This document shows positions 54,389-63,896 of a stretch of 64,000 bases of DNA, one piece after another. The stretch's first letter is position 1. Each line of letters begins with the position of its first letter. This DNA comes from Collinsella sp. Lineage in GTDB: Bacteria; Actinomycetota; Coriobacteriia; Coriobacteriales; Coriobacteriaceae. The position numbers and the translations under genes were made by a program. Below the pieces are notes generated by a model that saw only the letters and a list, made by a program, of their open reading frames with translations, made no database searches and was not told the DNA's origin. The DNA lies in contig DXMU01000002.1 of assembly GCA_019414025.1 (NCBI GenBank), forward strand, positions 48,065-112,064. Direction: 5' to 3'.

Positions 54389-55573
54389 TTAACGATACTC
54401 GTCCGCCAACTGTTTCCAAGCGGGTAGCGAATTGACAATCGTTTCGTAGCTCACGCAATAGCCCAGGCGGAACCAACCCGGCATACCAAAGCTGTCCGAG
54501 GGAACCGCAAGCAACTCATACTTCTTTGCGCGCTCGCAAAACGCATTCGCATCGGGCTCGAGTGCCTTCACCCACAGGTAGAAAGCACCGTCCGGCTCAA
54601 CATAGGTATAGCCGTAGTCCGTCAAAGCATCGGTGAGCGCCGTGCGGTTGCGGGCATAGGCCCCGACATCACTCGGCTCATCGATGCAATCGATGATCAC
54701 GCGCTGGAAGAGTGCCGGTGCGCATACAAAACCCAGCGTACGGGCAGCACCCGCAACAGCCGGCATCAGACGGGCAGCCTGCGGATTGGTGTTGGGAACC
54801 AAGATCCAGCCCACGCGCTCGCCCGGTAGCGACAGCGACTTGGAATACGAGTAGCACACGACGGTGTGCTCGTAGATCGAAGGAACCCAAGGCACCTCGG
54901 CACCGTACACGATCTCGCGGTACGGCTCATCCGAGATGAGCATGATCGGATTCTCGGGATCGCGCTGAGCGTTGGCCTCGCGCAGAACATTGGCCAGTCG
55001 CGTCAGCGTGTCGCATGTATATACGGCACCGGTCGGATTGTTGGGCGAGTCGATAATGACGGCAGCCGTCTTATCGGTGATCGCTTTGAGCACGTTGTCC
55101 ACGCTCAGCTGGAACGTGTCTTCATCAGCAGGCGCCTCAACACACGTGCAGCCGGCCTTCTCAATCCAAACGCGATACTCCGGAAAGTACGGGGCGATAA
55201 CAATAACCTCGTCGCCCGGGTTCGTAACGGCGTTGAGCGTACAGGTGAGCGAAGCCGCGGCACCCACCGTCATAAAGACGTCCTTACCCTCATAGTTCGT
55301 TCCAAAGCGGCGGTTGAGCGATTCGGCGACGGCTGCTCGACATTGCGGCAGGCCCGGAGCGGGGGTGTAGCCGTGCAACTGATCACTCGGCAGCTCCAGG
55401 GCCTTCTTAATCGACTCAGCCACGGCAGCCGGCGCCGGAACGCTCGGATTGCCCAGCGAAAAATCGAATACGTTTTCCGCACCGATCTGCGCCTTGCGCT
55501 CAAGGCCATAGCTAAAAATCTCACGGATGATGGAGCTTTCCGCACCGCGAGCATACATAGTTTCGTTGATCAT
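54389..55573 (-). CDS. class I/II pyridoxal-phosphate aminotransferase
   Basis: 394 residues from ATG 55573 (AAGGGGAA 5 nt before); the longer frame to 55672 would read through the inverted repeat. It is fold-type I: 'GAAASLTCTLNAV' (PLP phosphate), 'DSPNNPTGAVY' (PLP ring), 'SDEPYREIVYG', and 'YSYSKSLSLPGERVGW' with the Schiff-base Lys. The conserved Arg of 'WFRLGYCVS' binds the substrate carboxylate. Aspartate or aromatic aminotransferase activity is likely; the exact substrate is open. Confidence 0.93.
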   Translation of the reverse strand: MINETMYARGAESSIIREIFSYGLERKAQIGAENVFDFSLGNPSVPAPAAVAESIKKALELPSDQLHGYTPAPGLPQCRAAVAESLNRRFGTNYEGKDVFMTVGAAASLTCTLNAVTNPGDEVIVIAPYFPEYRVWIEKAGCTCVEAPADEDTFQLSVDNVLKAITDKTAAVIIDSPNNPTGAVYTCDTLTRLANVLREANAQRDPENPIMLISDEPYREIVYGAEVPWVPSIYEHTVVCYSYSKSLSLPGERVGWILVPNTNPQAARLMPAVAGAARTLGFVCAPALFQRVIIDCIDEPSDVGAYARNRTALTDALTDYGYTYVEPDGAFYLWVKALEPDANAFCERAKKYELLAVPSDSFGMPGWFRLGYCVSYETIVNSLPAWKQLADEYR

Positions 55574-55633
55574 CTGTTCCCCTTTCGCATAGGCGCTATT
55601 GTACGCTTTAGTCGAGCAAAGTGCCGCAGCAAT

Positions 55634-55693
55634 GTTGATTGGGGACAGACTTAAATGCGTGAAAACGCTCATTTAAGTCTGTCCCCAATCAAC
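55634..55693. repeat. perfect 24-bp inverted repeat with GGGGACAG core
   Basis: GTTGATTGGGGACAGACTTA... (55634-55657) and its exact complement (55670-55693) enclose a 12-nt loop with GCGT/ACGC. It carries the GGGACAG word of the REP-like family. Confidence 0.9.
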
Positions 55694-55718
55694 AGACGGC
55701 CCCATATCGCTCAAAAGA

Positions 55719-55752
55719 AAAAGCCTCCGCAGGTTTCCCCGCGGAGGCTTTC
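55719..55752 (-). terminator. terminator of ftsH operon
   Basis: AAAGCCTCCGC / GCGGAGGCTTT with a 10-nt loop; TTTTCTTTT on the minus strand. Confidence 0.9.
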
Positions 55753-55762
55753 GCCACAAAGA

Positions 55763-57910
55763 CTATTTGTCGGCGTCGGTGTCGGCATCGGCATCGGCAT
55801 CGGCGACGGCATCGCCATCGCCAGCATCATCGGATGCGGCTTCGGCATCCTCCTGCATGGCCGCCTGCGCAAACGCCGCGGCATCGGCCGCCAGCTCCTC
55901 CTCGCTCATACGAGGCGCACGCTTTTTGGTCGGCACGCCGGCCGCCTTGGCATTGCGCTCCTCCTTGGCTGCCAGGATATCGCCCTCGCGCTCAAGGTAG
56001 GCGTCCCACTCGTTATCGAGCAGGGCATTCACGGCATCGCCCTCGACAGTCTCGCGCTCAAGCAGCACCTTGGCCATCAGGTCGAGCTGATCGCGACGGG
56101 CATCCAGGATCTCGACAGCACGACGATGGGCCTCGCGCATAATGCGCTGGACCTCGATGTCGATACGGCGCGCCGTCTCCTCGGAGTAATCCTGATGATC
56201 GGCATAGTCGCGACCCAGGAACACCTGATGCTGCGCCTCACCGAAAACCTGCGTACCCAGTTCCTCGCTCATGCCCAGGCGCGTGACCATCTCGCGCGCC
56301 ATCTTGGTTGCGCGCTCCAGGTCGTTGCTCGCGCCCGACGTGATGTCATCGCACATGAGCTCCTCGGCCACGCGACCGCCCAAGAACACGGCGAGCTCGT
56401 CGAGCATCTCGTTCTTGGTCTTGAGGAAGTGATCTTCCTGCGGCAGCTGCAGCGTGTAGCCCAGGGCCTGACCGCGGCTGACAATCGAGATCTTGTGGAC
56501 CGGATCGGAGTGCTCCAGGATATGACCGACCAACGCGTGGCCGCTCTCGTGATAGGCGATCGTGGTACGCTCGGCCTCGGTCATCACGCGGCCCTTGCGC
56601 TGCGGTCCGGCAATCACGCGCTCCATCGACTCCTCGACCTCGTCCATCGAGATCACGGAACGATGACGGCGAGCGGCAAGCAGCGCGGACTCGTTGAGCA
56701 GGTTCGCCAAATCGGCACCGGTAAAGCCAACGGTCATCTGGGCGAGCTTCTCGAACTTCACGTCCTCGTCCATCGGCTTGTTCTCGGCATGCACGCGCAA
56801 AATCTGCTCGCGGCCCTTTACGTCCGGACGGTCGACCGTGACCTGACGGTCAAAACGGCCGGGACGCAGCAGTGCCGGATCCAGAATGTCGGGGCGGTTG
56901 GTGGCAGCGATCAGGATGACCGACTCGCTCTCCTCAAAACCGTCCATCTCGACCAGCAGCTGGTTAAGCGTCTGCTCGCGCTCGTCGTGGCCACCGCCCA
57001 AGCCGGCACCGCGCTGACGTCCCACGGCGTCGATCTCGTCAATGAAGATGATCGACGGAGCCTGAGACTTGGCCTCCTTAAAGAGGTCGCGCACGCGGCT
57101 GGCGCCGACGCCCACGAACATCTCGACAAAGTCAGAGCCCGAGATGCTAAAGAACGGCACGCCCGCCTCGCCGGCAACGGCCTTGGCCAGTAACGTCTTG
57201 CCGGTACCCGGAGGGCCCACCAGCAACACGCCACGGGGAATCTTGGCGCCCAGCTTGCGATAGCGGTCCGGGTCGCTCAAGAAGTCACGAATCTCTTCGA
57301 GCTCTTCGACGGCCTCGTCCACGCCGGCAACGTCCTCGAACTTGACCTTGGGACGCGTAGCCTCGTTGGTCTTGGCGTTGGTCTTGCCAAACTGCATGTT
57401 CCTATTATTGGCGCCCATCATCTGGCGCATAAAGTAGAACATGATGGCGATCAGGGCAATCGTCGGCAGCACGCTCATCGCCAAGTCGCCCCAAAAATCG
57501 GGGTCGTTGGTGTTGACGATGTACTTGGTATCGGGGTGCTCCGCCATGAGCTCGGCAAGCGAATCGGAACCGACATAGGTCGAGGAAAAGCTCTTGAGCT
57601 CGCTCGTGTCGCCCTTGTCCTTTTTCGTCTTCCAGTAATGACCCGTCACGCTTCCGTCCTGAACCGTATAGGTCAGATCTTCGACGCGATCCTGCTTGAC
57701 GGCGCTGACCATCTCACTCGTCGCGAGCTTTACGGTATTGCTGGATTTGGCAAAGCCGGAGCCCATGTTAAAGAAGGCGTAACCCAGAAGCGCGCAAGCC
57801 AAAAGAAAATACAGCCAGCCCGTACGCGTGGGCTTCTTGCCTCCGGGCATCCCCGGGATCTTTGGGTCCCGGGGAGTCTGGGAATTGTTGTCGTTACGGT
57901 CGTCGGGCAT
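55763..57910 (-). CDS. ftsH: ATP-dependent zinc metalloprotease FtsH
   Basis: 715 residues. Two N-terminal membrane segments (about 28-48 and 140-160) flank an extracytoplasmic domain. The AAA+ domain has Walker A GPPGTGKT, Walker B IIFIDEID and the SRH 'ATNRPDILDPALLRPGRFDR'. The protease zinc site is HESGH. The C-terminal 70 residues are Ala/Asp/Glu-rich, ending in Asp-Ala repeats. Degrades membrane and regulatory proteins. ATG 57910 is one base after the hpt stop (TAAGATG). Last gene of tilS-hpt-ftsH. Confidence 0.97.
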   Translation of the reverse strand: MPDDRNDNNSQTPRDPKIPGMPGGKKPTRTGWLYFLLACALLGYAFFNMGSGFAKSSNTVKLATSEMVSAVKQDRVEDLTYTVQDGSVTGHYWKTKKDKGDTSELKSFSSTYVGSDSLAELMAEHPDTKYIVNTNDPDFWGDLAMSVLPTIALIAIMFYFMRQMMGANNRNMQFGKTNAKTNEATRPKVKFEDVAGVDEAVEELEEIRDFLSDPDRYRKLGAKIPRGVLLVGPPGTGKTLLAKAVAGEAGVPFFSISGSDFVEMFVGVGASRVRDLFKEAKSQAPSIIFIDEIDAVGRQRGAGLGGGHDEREQTLNQLLVEMDGFEESESVILIAATNRPDILDPALLRPGRFDRQVTVDRPDVKGREQILRVHAENKPMDEDVKFEKLAQMTVGFTGADLANLLNESALLAARRHRSVISMDEVEESMERVIAGPQRKGRVMTEAERTTIAYHESGHALVGHILEHSDPVHKISIVSRGQALGYTLQLPQEDHFLKTKNEMLDELAVFLGGRVAEELMCDDITSGASNDLERATKMAREMVTRLGMSEELGTQVFGEAQHQVFLGRDYADHQDYSEETARRIDIEVQRIMREAHRRAVEILDARRDQLDLMAKVLLERETVEGDAVNALLDNEWDAYLEREGDILAAKEERNAKAAGVPTKKRAPRMSEEELAADAAAFAQAAMQEDAEAASDDAGDGDAVADADADADTDADK

Positions 57911-57911
57911 C

Positions 57912-58460
57912 TTACGAATAAACCTCCGGTTTCAAAATGCCCAGATACGGAAGGTTGCGATAGCGCTCGGCATAGTCGAGGCCGTAGCCCACCACAAAGG
58001 CATCGGGGCAATGGGTTCCAACATACTTGGGCGTGACGGCCGAGACGCGGTCCTCAACGTCCTTCCACAGGAAGGCGGCGACCTCCAGCGAGGCGGGCTT
58101 GCGGCTCTCGAGGTTCTTCATCAGATACTTGAGCGTCAGGCCCGAGTCCAGAATGTCCTCGACGATCAGCACGTCGCGACCGCGGATGTCGATATCCAGG
58201 TCCTTAATGATACGCACGATACCCGAGGACTTCACGCCGTCGCCGTAGCTCGAAACAGCCATGAAATCGATGTTGGTCGGCAGCTCGATCTTGCGCATCA
58301 GGTCGCCCATAAAGACCACGGCGCCGCGCAGGACCGCAATCAGCACCAGATCCTTACCCGCGTAGTCGCGCGTAATCTGCTCGCCCAAGCGAGAGACGAT
58401 ACCGTCGATATCCTCCTGCGTAAACAGAACCTTCTCGATATCCGGATGTTGAGAAGCCAT
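57912..58460 (-). CDS. hpt: hypoxanthine phosphoribosyltransferase
   Basis: 182 residues. PRPP-binding motif VLIVEDILDSG, and 'LIAVLRGAVVFMGDL' and 'VGYGLDYAERYRNLPYLGIL' of the C-terminal hood. Salvages hypoxanthine and guanine with PRPP. Between tilS and ftsH in the order seen across many Gram-positive bacteria; the gap to tilS is 147 bp with no clear feature. Confidence 0.96.
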   Translation of the reverse strand: MASQHPDIEKVLFTQEDIDGIVSRLGEQITRDYAGKDLVLIAVLRGAVVFMGDLMRKIELPTNIDFMAVSSYGDGVKSSGIVRIIKDLDIDIRGRDVLIVEDILDSGLTLKYLMKNLESRKPASLEVAAFLWKDVEDRVSAVTPKYVGTHCPDAFVVGYGLDYAERYRNLPYLGILKPEVYS

Positions 58461-58607
58461 GACAACCCTTTCTTGTGCTTATCGCCCACGCACCGCCGCA
58501 TGGACGCGAACTACACATTCTAGCAGCGCACGGGGTATATTTACCAGCCCGTACGCCATCAGCGCGGGAATACCGTCAACGTCGCACAGAATAGCTGGCG
58601 TGGGACG

Positions 58608-60149
58608 CTATTCCGCATCGACCACGCGAAGCAGATAGGCCACGCGCGTCGCCGCTGTGCACTTAAAACGTTCGTCCGCGCGAACGCCCGCGACCCATAC
58701 TACGGCACCTCCCGGAGCCGTTCTTACCACGGGTACGCCAGAGCGGTCTGAAACAGGAATGCGCGCCTCGTTCAACAGGTCTGACACTTTCTTGCTTCGA
58801 CCGTTCATCCCCAACGGGCACATCACGTCTCCCGGCACAGAGCTATCCACCCACAGGCGCGCCAATCGTGCCTCGGCGGGAATCTCCCCGCGCGAGCCGG
58901 CTAGCATCCGCTCGCTATCGCGGTCGGCGAACCCCAGGGCCGCCGCATCCACCAAGGCCGCAACCTCTCCGGCAGCAGCAAGCTCGCGGGCACGGTGCAC
59001 GATATCGCACCCCGGCTCCACAGCCATCGGCTCTGCTGTCAGCATACGCCCCGCCCCCAGCGGCAGACGACCGGGAACGGAGATCCAGTCGGCCACTAAG
59101 CCCTCGCGCGCCGCCGGGGCCTTGAGCGCCAGCATGCCAAACTCCACACGGGCATCAATTCCCGCAGGAAGCGTAACCGAGCCCGAGCCCGCAGCGACAC
59201 AAGCGAGTACGCGCTCCACATGACGCATCTCCGGTCGCGCGTCGGGATCGATGCGCTTAATCGCCAACCGCACGATACGCCGTGCAATCACAACCTCGGC
59301 GGCGGCAAGACGGCGCGCATCGAGCACCAGTGCGCCCGCCGCTTCCTTGCGCAAGCAGCTTCGAAACGCCTGTGCCGAAAGCTGGGAAAGAAAGGCGTCT
59401 TCGTCGCCCAGAATTTCGCAAGCGGCGCCAATCGTCTTACAGACGTTCGCGTTGCGCTGTGCCACCACCGGCATCACCCGATGGCGCACATAGTTGCGCA
59501 GGTACGAAACATCCTTGTTGCTTTCATCTTCCCGCCATGGCTGACCGTGCACCTGCAGATAGCTCACGAGCTCATCATGCGTGAGGTCGAGCAAGGGGCG
59601 CACCACAATGTTCCGACGGCGCGGAATGCTCGATAGACCCGCGGGACCCGACCCTTTAATGGCATTCATCAAAAATGTTTCCGCGCGGTCCGACGAGGTA
59701 TGCGCGGTACAGATACGAGCCGCCGTCCGCGGTGCGCCCGATTCGACACAAAGTTCGCGAACATATCTCCGCGCCGCGGCATAGCGCACCTCGCGAGCCG
59801 CAGCCTCGATATTGCCCGATCCGTTATCAAAATAGGCATGCTCAACACACAGCGGCAAGCCGTATTGCGCGCACAGGTCACGTACAAAGGCCTCGTCGCC
59901 ATCGGATGCCTCCCCGCGCAGATGATGGTTTACATGCAGCACGTGCAATCGCTCGCGCGCAATGGGAGCGACGCCGCGCCCGTCCTGGATATCCAGCTTT
60001 GATGTGCAGGCCATAAGGAGCAGCGCCGTCGAGTCCGCACCGCCTGATACCATGAGCACTACGGGGGCAGCGGTCTGCCGCGTTGCCAGAGCTCTCTTAT
60101 CCGTCCTCGGCGCGGCATGATGCCCATAGTGCTGAGATACCGTTGGCAT
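58608..60149 (-). CDS. tilS: tRNA(Ile)-lysidine synthase
   Basis: 513 residues. PP-loop VSGGADST (about 34-41), 'LHVLHVNHHLRGEASDGDEAFV', 'CTAHTSSDRAETFLMNAIKGSG' and 'RPLLDLTHDELVSYL' are TilS hallmarks. Two C-terminal domains follow. It makes lysidine at C34 of tRNA-Ile(CAU), which is essential for AUA decoding. AGGAGG lies 6 nt before ATG 60149. It overlaps nothing on its strand; the next gene on the other strand starts 49 bp away. Confidence 0.94.
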   Translation of the reverse strand: MPTVSQHYGHHAAPRTDKRALATRQTAAPVVLMVSGGADSTALLLMACTSKLDIQDGRGVAPIARERLHVLHVNHHLRGEASDGDEAFVRDLCAQYGLPLCVEHAYFDNGSGNIEAAAREVRYAAARRYVRELCVESGAPRTAARICTAHTSSDRAETFLMNAIKGSGPAGLSSIPRRRNIVVRPLLDLTHDELVSYLQVHGQPWREDESNKDVSYLRNYVRHRVMPVVAQRNANVCKTIGAACEILGDEDAFLSQLSAQAFRSCLRKEAAGALVLDARRLAAAEVVIARRIVRLAIKRIDPDARPEMRHVERVLACVAAGSGSVTLPAGIDARVEFGMLALKAPAAREGLVADWISVPGRLPLGAGRMLTAEPMAVEPGCDIVHRARELAAAGEVAALVDAAALGFADRDSERMLAGSRGEIPAEARLARLWVDSSVPGDVMCPLGMNGRSKKVSDLLNEARIPVSDRSGVPVVRTAPGGAVVWVAGVRADERFKCTAATRVAYLLRVVDAE

Positions 60150-60197
60150 TCGCTTCCTCCTCTATTCGTCCGCACCCATTGTATCCTTTGGAATCTT

Positions 60198-61007
60198 ATG
60201 TCTCGTCTGCACCTTCATATCCTCGGCAGCGGCTCAAAAGGCAACTGCACACTCGTCGAGGGGCCTCAGGGGCTCATCATGATCGATAACGGCCTGTCCC
60301 GCCGCGAGACACTTAAACGCATGGCGGAGCTTGGACTCTCGGCAGACGACATCGCCGCCCTTGTAATCACTCATGAGCACGGAGACCATATCAAGGGGCT
60401 CGATGTATGGTGCAGGCACTGGCATGGTCCCCTCTTTGCCAGTAGGGGCACCCTTTCATGCAAAGAAAACCTCGCGCACCTGCCCGTGGAGGAATTTGAC
60501 CCCGGCGACACGCTCCCCATTGCCGGCATCCAGGTACAAACCTACTCAACATCGCACGATGTCATCAATCCTGTCGGCTATCGATTCAATGCTCTCGATG
60601 ATTCCATTGGGTTTGCCACCGACACCGGAGAGTTGCCGAGCAAAGCCATAGGCATCCTCAAAGACTGTCGAGTTCTCGCGCTCGAAAGCAACCACGATGT
60701 AACTATGTTGCGCGAAGGATCGTACCCACGCTTTCTTCAGGAGCGCATCCTGTCCACAAAGGGGCACCTCTCCAACAACCAGGCCGCCGAAGCCGCGCGA
60801 GAACTTGTTACCGATCGCACCGAACAGCTCATCGCCATGCACATCAGCCAGGACAATAATCGTCCAAGCCTTACCGTCAAAAGCTATGCCAACGCGCTTG
60901 ATGCAAGTCTCGATGATGAACTCGGCAGCTCAGCCACCTGTCTTCAAGGGCCACGGAAGCTCTCAATACGCCCTGCAAGTCAGTATCAACCGACAACCAT
61001 TCAATAG
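60198..61007 (+). CDS. metallo-beta-lactamase-fold hydrolase (YycJ/WalJ-like)
   Basis: 269 residues from ATG 60198. Metal site THEHGDH, with further ligands in 'STSHDVINPVGY', 'ATDTGELP' and 'ALESNHD'. The N-terminal 'LHILGSGSKGNCTLVE' is typical of YycJ. Members act as nucleases or in cell-wall signalling (WalJ); the role here is open. The longer frame to 60117 overlaps the tilS start and is unlikely. The last 30 residues are unlike the family and may be a lineage-specific tail. Confidence 0.9.
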   Translation: MSRLHLHILGSGSKGNCTLVEGPQGLIMIDNGLSRRETLKRMAELGLSADDIAALVITHEHGDHIKGLDVWCRHWHGPLFASRGTLSCKENLAHLPVEEFDPGDTLPIAGIQVQTYSTSHDVINPVGYRFNALDDSIGFATDTGELPSKAIGILKDCRVLALESNHDVTMLREGSYPRFLQERILSTKGHLSNNQAAEAARELVTDRTEQLIAMHISQDNNRPSLTVKSYANALDASLDDELGSSATCLQGPRKLSIRPASQYQPTTIQ

Positions 61008-61024
61008 CCCACTCAACACAACAA

Positions 61025-61056
61025 AAGGGGGCCGGGAATCACTTCCCAGCCCCCTT
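61025..61056. terminator. bidirectional terminator between yycJ-like gene and hsp20
   Basis: AAGGGGGCCGGGAA / TTCCCAGCCCCCTT with one mismatch and a 4-nt loop; TTTT on the minus strand for hsp20. Confidence 0.85.
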
Positions 61057-61088
61057 AATTCATACTCTCGATTGAAGCAGAGCCATCG

Positions 61089-61520
61089 TTAGTCGATAGA
61101 GATCTTCGTGACGTTCTTCTTCTCGACAATCTTGGGAACCGTAACGGTCAGGATGCCGTCAGCATACTTAGCCGAAAGGCCCTCGCTCGAAGCGTCCTTC
61201 AGATACACGCCGCGCGTCGCGCTGTACGAGCCGAACTCCTTCTGCAGGAAGTTCTTGCCCTCGTTCTCCTCGTCTTCCTCGACATTCACGCTAATGGACA
61301 GACGGCCCTCATTGAGCTCGACATCGATATCGTCCTTGGCGACACCGGTCAGATAGGCCTTGACCTCATAGCCGTCGCCCTTATCCTCAACGTCAACGGG
61401 AAACGCCTTGGAAGCAATCGAGTTGTTTGCAAGGTCGGTCATATCATCAAACAGATCGAACAGCGAGCTAGCAGAAGGACGAACGCCAAAAACCGAACGA
61501 TAAGGAACCATGCTTGCCAT
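61089..61520 (-). CDS. small heat shock protein (Hsp20/alpha-crystallin)
   Basis: 143 residues from ATG 61520 (AAAGGAG 9 nt before); longer starts to 61655 read through the leader hairpins. Alpha-crystallin domain about 40-130: 'PVDVEDKGDGYEVKAYLTGVAKDDIDVELNEGRLSI' and 'GVYLKDASSEGLSAKYADGILTVTVPKI'. Holds unfolded proteins in soluble form, no ATP. An unusual palindromic leader precedes it. Confidence 0.95.
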   Translation of the reverse strand: MASMVPYRSVFGVRPSASSLFDLFDDMTDLANNSIASKAFPVDVEDKGDGYEVKAYLTGVAKDDIDVELNEGRLSISVNVEEDEENEGKNFLQKEFGSYSATRGVYLKDASSEGLSAKYADGILTVTVPKIVEKKNVTKISID

Positions 61521-61544
61521 GTTTACCACTCCTTTATAGGACTG

Positions 61545-61615
61545 CCCAGTCATCTTCCAGGTGACTGGGACTTCTTTTGACGCTCTTATATATGCCCACC
61601 CAATGCTCATATATA
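61545..61615 (-). promoter_or_regulatory. hsp20 leader hairpin and AT palindrome
   Basis: CCCAGTC / GACTGGG (61545-61569) would form a stem just before the hsp20 ribosome site. TATATATG / CATATATA (61587-61615) form an AT palindrome further up. The first could be a simple RNA thermometer, the second an operator. HrcA (CIRCE) or HspR consensus sites are not seen. Confidence 0.4.
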
Positions 61616-61797
61616 CATCGACTATAAAGTTTTTTGAGTCCAGTACTATAAGCATATCTAAGTGCGTATGACTTAGGTTTTAGGAAGGTTAAGGTTCTTT
61701 GAACCAGAGCTTAAATACCGAGTATGTCCCCAGCTACAAATAACAAGGGGCTTACAATGAGCGCGTACACGTTGTTGGTAACGAGCTAAAGGGCATC

Positions 61798-62265
61798 ATG
61801 GACGACCAAAACCAGAACAAAATGTTTATGCCGACGCAGGGGGAAGATACTTCCACGCAGCCGCCACGGTTCCATCGCCCCCACATCTCGCAAGAGCCCA
61901 TTAATGATCCGGAGCCCGAGTATGTGACGAGAAATCGATATCAAACACTCGAGGATGCCCAAACGGGGCGTAAACATATGGGCGTCGCCTCGGGAGACCC
62001 TGTATATCTGAAAGACGCACCATTATCTAAAAACAGCGCAGCTAGTGATGAGCCGATGAAAGCATCCGCCACTCATCAACAAAGAGGTCCTCGACCAAAG
62101 CAAACCTTGACGCATTCGGCTCGCTATCTCGAAACGCCAAAACAGGGAAAATCAATCTTCGTTTCATCAAGTAAACGACGCAAGCAGCATCGACTGACAA
62201 TCCTGCTTTTGATCATTGTGGCCATAGCAGTTGCCCTTGTTATTCGATTTATCTTCTTTAAATAA
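61798..62265 (+). CDS. tail-anchored small membrane protein of unknown function
   Basis: 155 residues. Hydrophilic, Pro/Gln/Lys-rich, probably disordered first 125 residues, then basic KRRKQHR and a single C-terminal membrane segment (ILLLIIVAIAVALVIRFIFF). AAGGG lies 4-5 nt before ATG 61798. Predicted topology is cytoplasmic N-terminus with the tail in the membrane. No domain recognised. Base composition is lower in GC than its neighbours. Confidence 0.75.
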   Translation: MDDQNQNKMFMPTQGEDTSTQPPRFHRPHISQEPINDPEPEYVTRNRYQTLEDAQTGRKHMGVASGDPVYLKDAPLSKNSAASDEPMKASATHQQRGPRPKQTLTHSARYLETPKQGKSIFVSSSKRRKQHRLTILLLIIVAIAVALVIRFIFFK

Positions 62266-62465
62266 AGGCTCAATACCAAAAACGATAAGATCGTCTGGTG
62301 TAATAGAGTCATTTACGCCCCATAAACGCAAAACGATATGAGAAAGCCATTTGGGTCGCCTCCCCCGCGGCGCAGCTTCTTTCCGCGGGCTCGGGATGCC
62401 ACAATGGGCTTTGAGTATCGGCCCGTGCGGTAGCCCTTACCGCACCTGCGGGGAGGAGGCTTCCC

Positions 62466-63575
62466 ATGCCCCATGTTACCTCCATCGGCCTGGACGTCCA
62501 CGCGCGATCGGTCGCCGCCGCGGCGTTCAACCCCTTCACCGGCGAGGTGGTGCACCGTGACTTCGGGACGGACGCCGCCGAGATCGCGGAGTGGGCCCTC
62601 GGGTTCGAGGAGCCCAGGGCCTGCTACGAGAGCGGCCCCACCGGCTTCCACATGGCGCGCGAGCTGCGCGCGCTCGGCCTCGACTGCGCCGTGGCCGCCG
62701 TCTCCAAGATGCAGAGGCCGGCGGCGGACGCGCGCCGCAAGAACGACCGGCGTTGCGCCGAGTTCATCGCCCGCATGCTCGCCACCCACAACATCGTGGA
62801 GGTCCCGCTGCCCGATGCGGCCGTCGAGGCCGCCCGGGACCTCGACCGCGCCCTCGACGACGCCACGGCGGAGTACCGCCGCGCCAGGCAGCGACTCAAC
62901 ATGTTCCTGATCAGGCTGGGCCACGTCTGGGACGAGCGCAACGCCGACGGGACGAGGAAGGGATCCTGGACGCGCGCCCACTGGAGATGGATATCCGGGA
63001 TCAGGCTCGAGGGGCCCCAGCGCGACGTGCTCGAGTACTACGTCACGGCCGCGAGGTGCGCGGAGTCGGACCGCCGGCAGCTCGAGAAGAAGGTGCTCGC
63101 CCTCGCCCGGACCGACCGGTGGCGCCCGGCCGTCGAGGCGCTCTCCTGCATCAAGGGAATCGACACCCTGACGGCCTTCAGGCTCGCAGCCGAGGCGGGC
63201 TCCTTCACGAGGTTCCGGACGGCCCCGGCCTTCGCGAGCTGGTGCGGGCTAGTCCCGTCGGAGCGCTCGAGCGGCGAGACCGAGCGGCGCGGCGGGATAA
63301 CCAAGACGGGCAACCGGCTCGCCAGGACGGCACTGGTGGAGTCGGCGTGGCACTACCTGACGTGCACGCCCCGCCCGAAGGCCCCGGCGCCCGGCGCGGA
63401 CGTCCCCGCGGCGATCCGGGCGCGCGCCGACGCCTGCACCGCCAGGCTCTGCCGCCGCCGCGAGGCGCTGGCGGCGGCGGGCAAGAGCTCGTGCAAGGCA
63501 AACGCCGCCGTCGCGCGCGAGCTCGCCTGCTGGGTCTGGGAGATCGGGCGCCGGGCGGAGGGGACCCTCAGCTGA
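62466..63575 (+). CDS. IS110-family transposase
   Basis: 369 residues. RuvC-like DEDD domain at the N-terminus: Asp in 'GLDVHARS', Glu in 'YESGPTG', and 'KNDRRCAEFIARM' with the last Asp. The C-terminal Transposase_20 domain has 'CIKGIDTLTAFRLAAEAGSF' and 'SERSSGETERRGGITKTGN', including the serine nucleophile region. GGGGAGGAGG ribosome site upstream. Full length for the family and apparently intact, so the element may be active. GC content is above that of its neighbours. Confidence 0.93.
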   Translation: MPHVTSIGLDVHARSVAAAAFNPFTGEVVHRDFGTDAAEIAEWALGFEEPRACYESGPTGFHMARELRALGLDCAVAAVSKMQRPAADARRKNDRRCAEFIARMLATHNIVEVPLPDAAVEAARDLDRALDDATAEYRRARQRLNMFLIRLGHVWDERNADGTRKGSWTRAHWRWISGIRLEGPQRDVLEYYVTAARCAESDRRQLEKKVLALARTDRWRPAVEALSCIKGIDTLTAFRLAAEAGSFTRFRTAPAFASWCGLVPSERSSGETERRGGITKTGNRLARTALVESAWHYLTCTPRPKAPAPGADVPAAIRARADACTARLCRRREALAAAGKSSCKANAAVARELACWVWEIGRRAEGTLS

Positions 63576-63896
63576 CCCCGTCGGACAACAAGCCTCCCGC
63601 CGGGAGGGCCCGCGCCTCGACGCATCGCCGGCGCGCGTTCACGAGCCCTTTTTGGGCAGCCCAAGGGCCGCGCCCGTGAACAAGACTGGTTTCGGACGAG
63701 CGCGCCGGACGGAGAATCGAAATGCGGTGGGGTGTGCGGACATACCGGGCTGACCGCCGGCAGCGCGCCCGCAAGAGCCCGCGGATATTAGCTTGCCAGG
63801 CAAGCGTCGACTAAACGTGCAGCGTGCGCGGTCCCTCCCGACGGGAAACGAAAAAGCCCGGTTTAAAACCGGGCTCGAACAAACACGCCTATTGAC
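63576..63896 (+). other. non-coding right part of the IS element, candidate guide-RNA region
   Basis: About 320 bp without a convincing gene, GC-rich with several short inverted repeats (for example TTCACGAGCCC...CGTGAA around 63640-63680). IS1111-type elements are reported to encode their target-guiding RNA downstream of the transposase gene, so this is where it would be expected. No RNA boundary can be fixed from sequence alone. Confidence 0.35.
63851..63876 (-). terminator. terminator-like hairpin near the IS right end
   Basis: AGCCCGGTTT / AAACCGGGCT stem with TTTTT on the minus strand. It may stop transcripts entering from the right. Confidence 0.6.

Noticed and set aside
62591..63679. 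Second long frame inside the IS element
   Set aside because: Overlaps the transposase in another frame, Arg/Gly-rich; explained by high GC.
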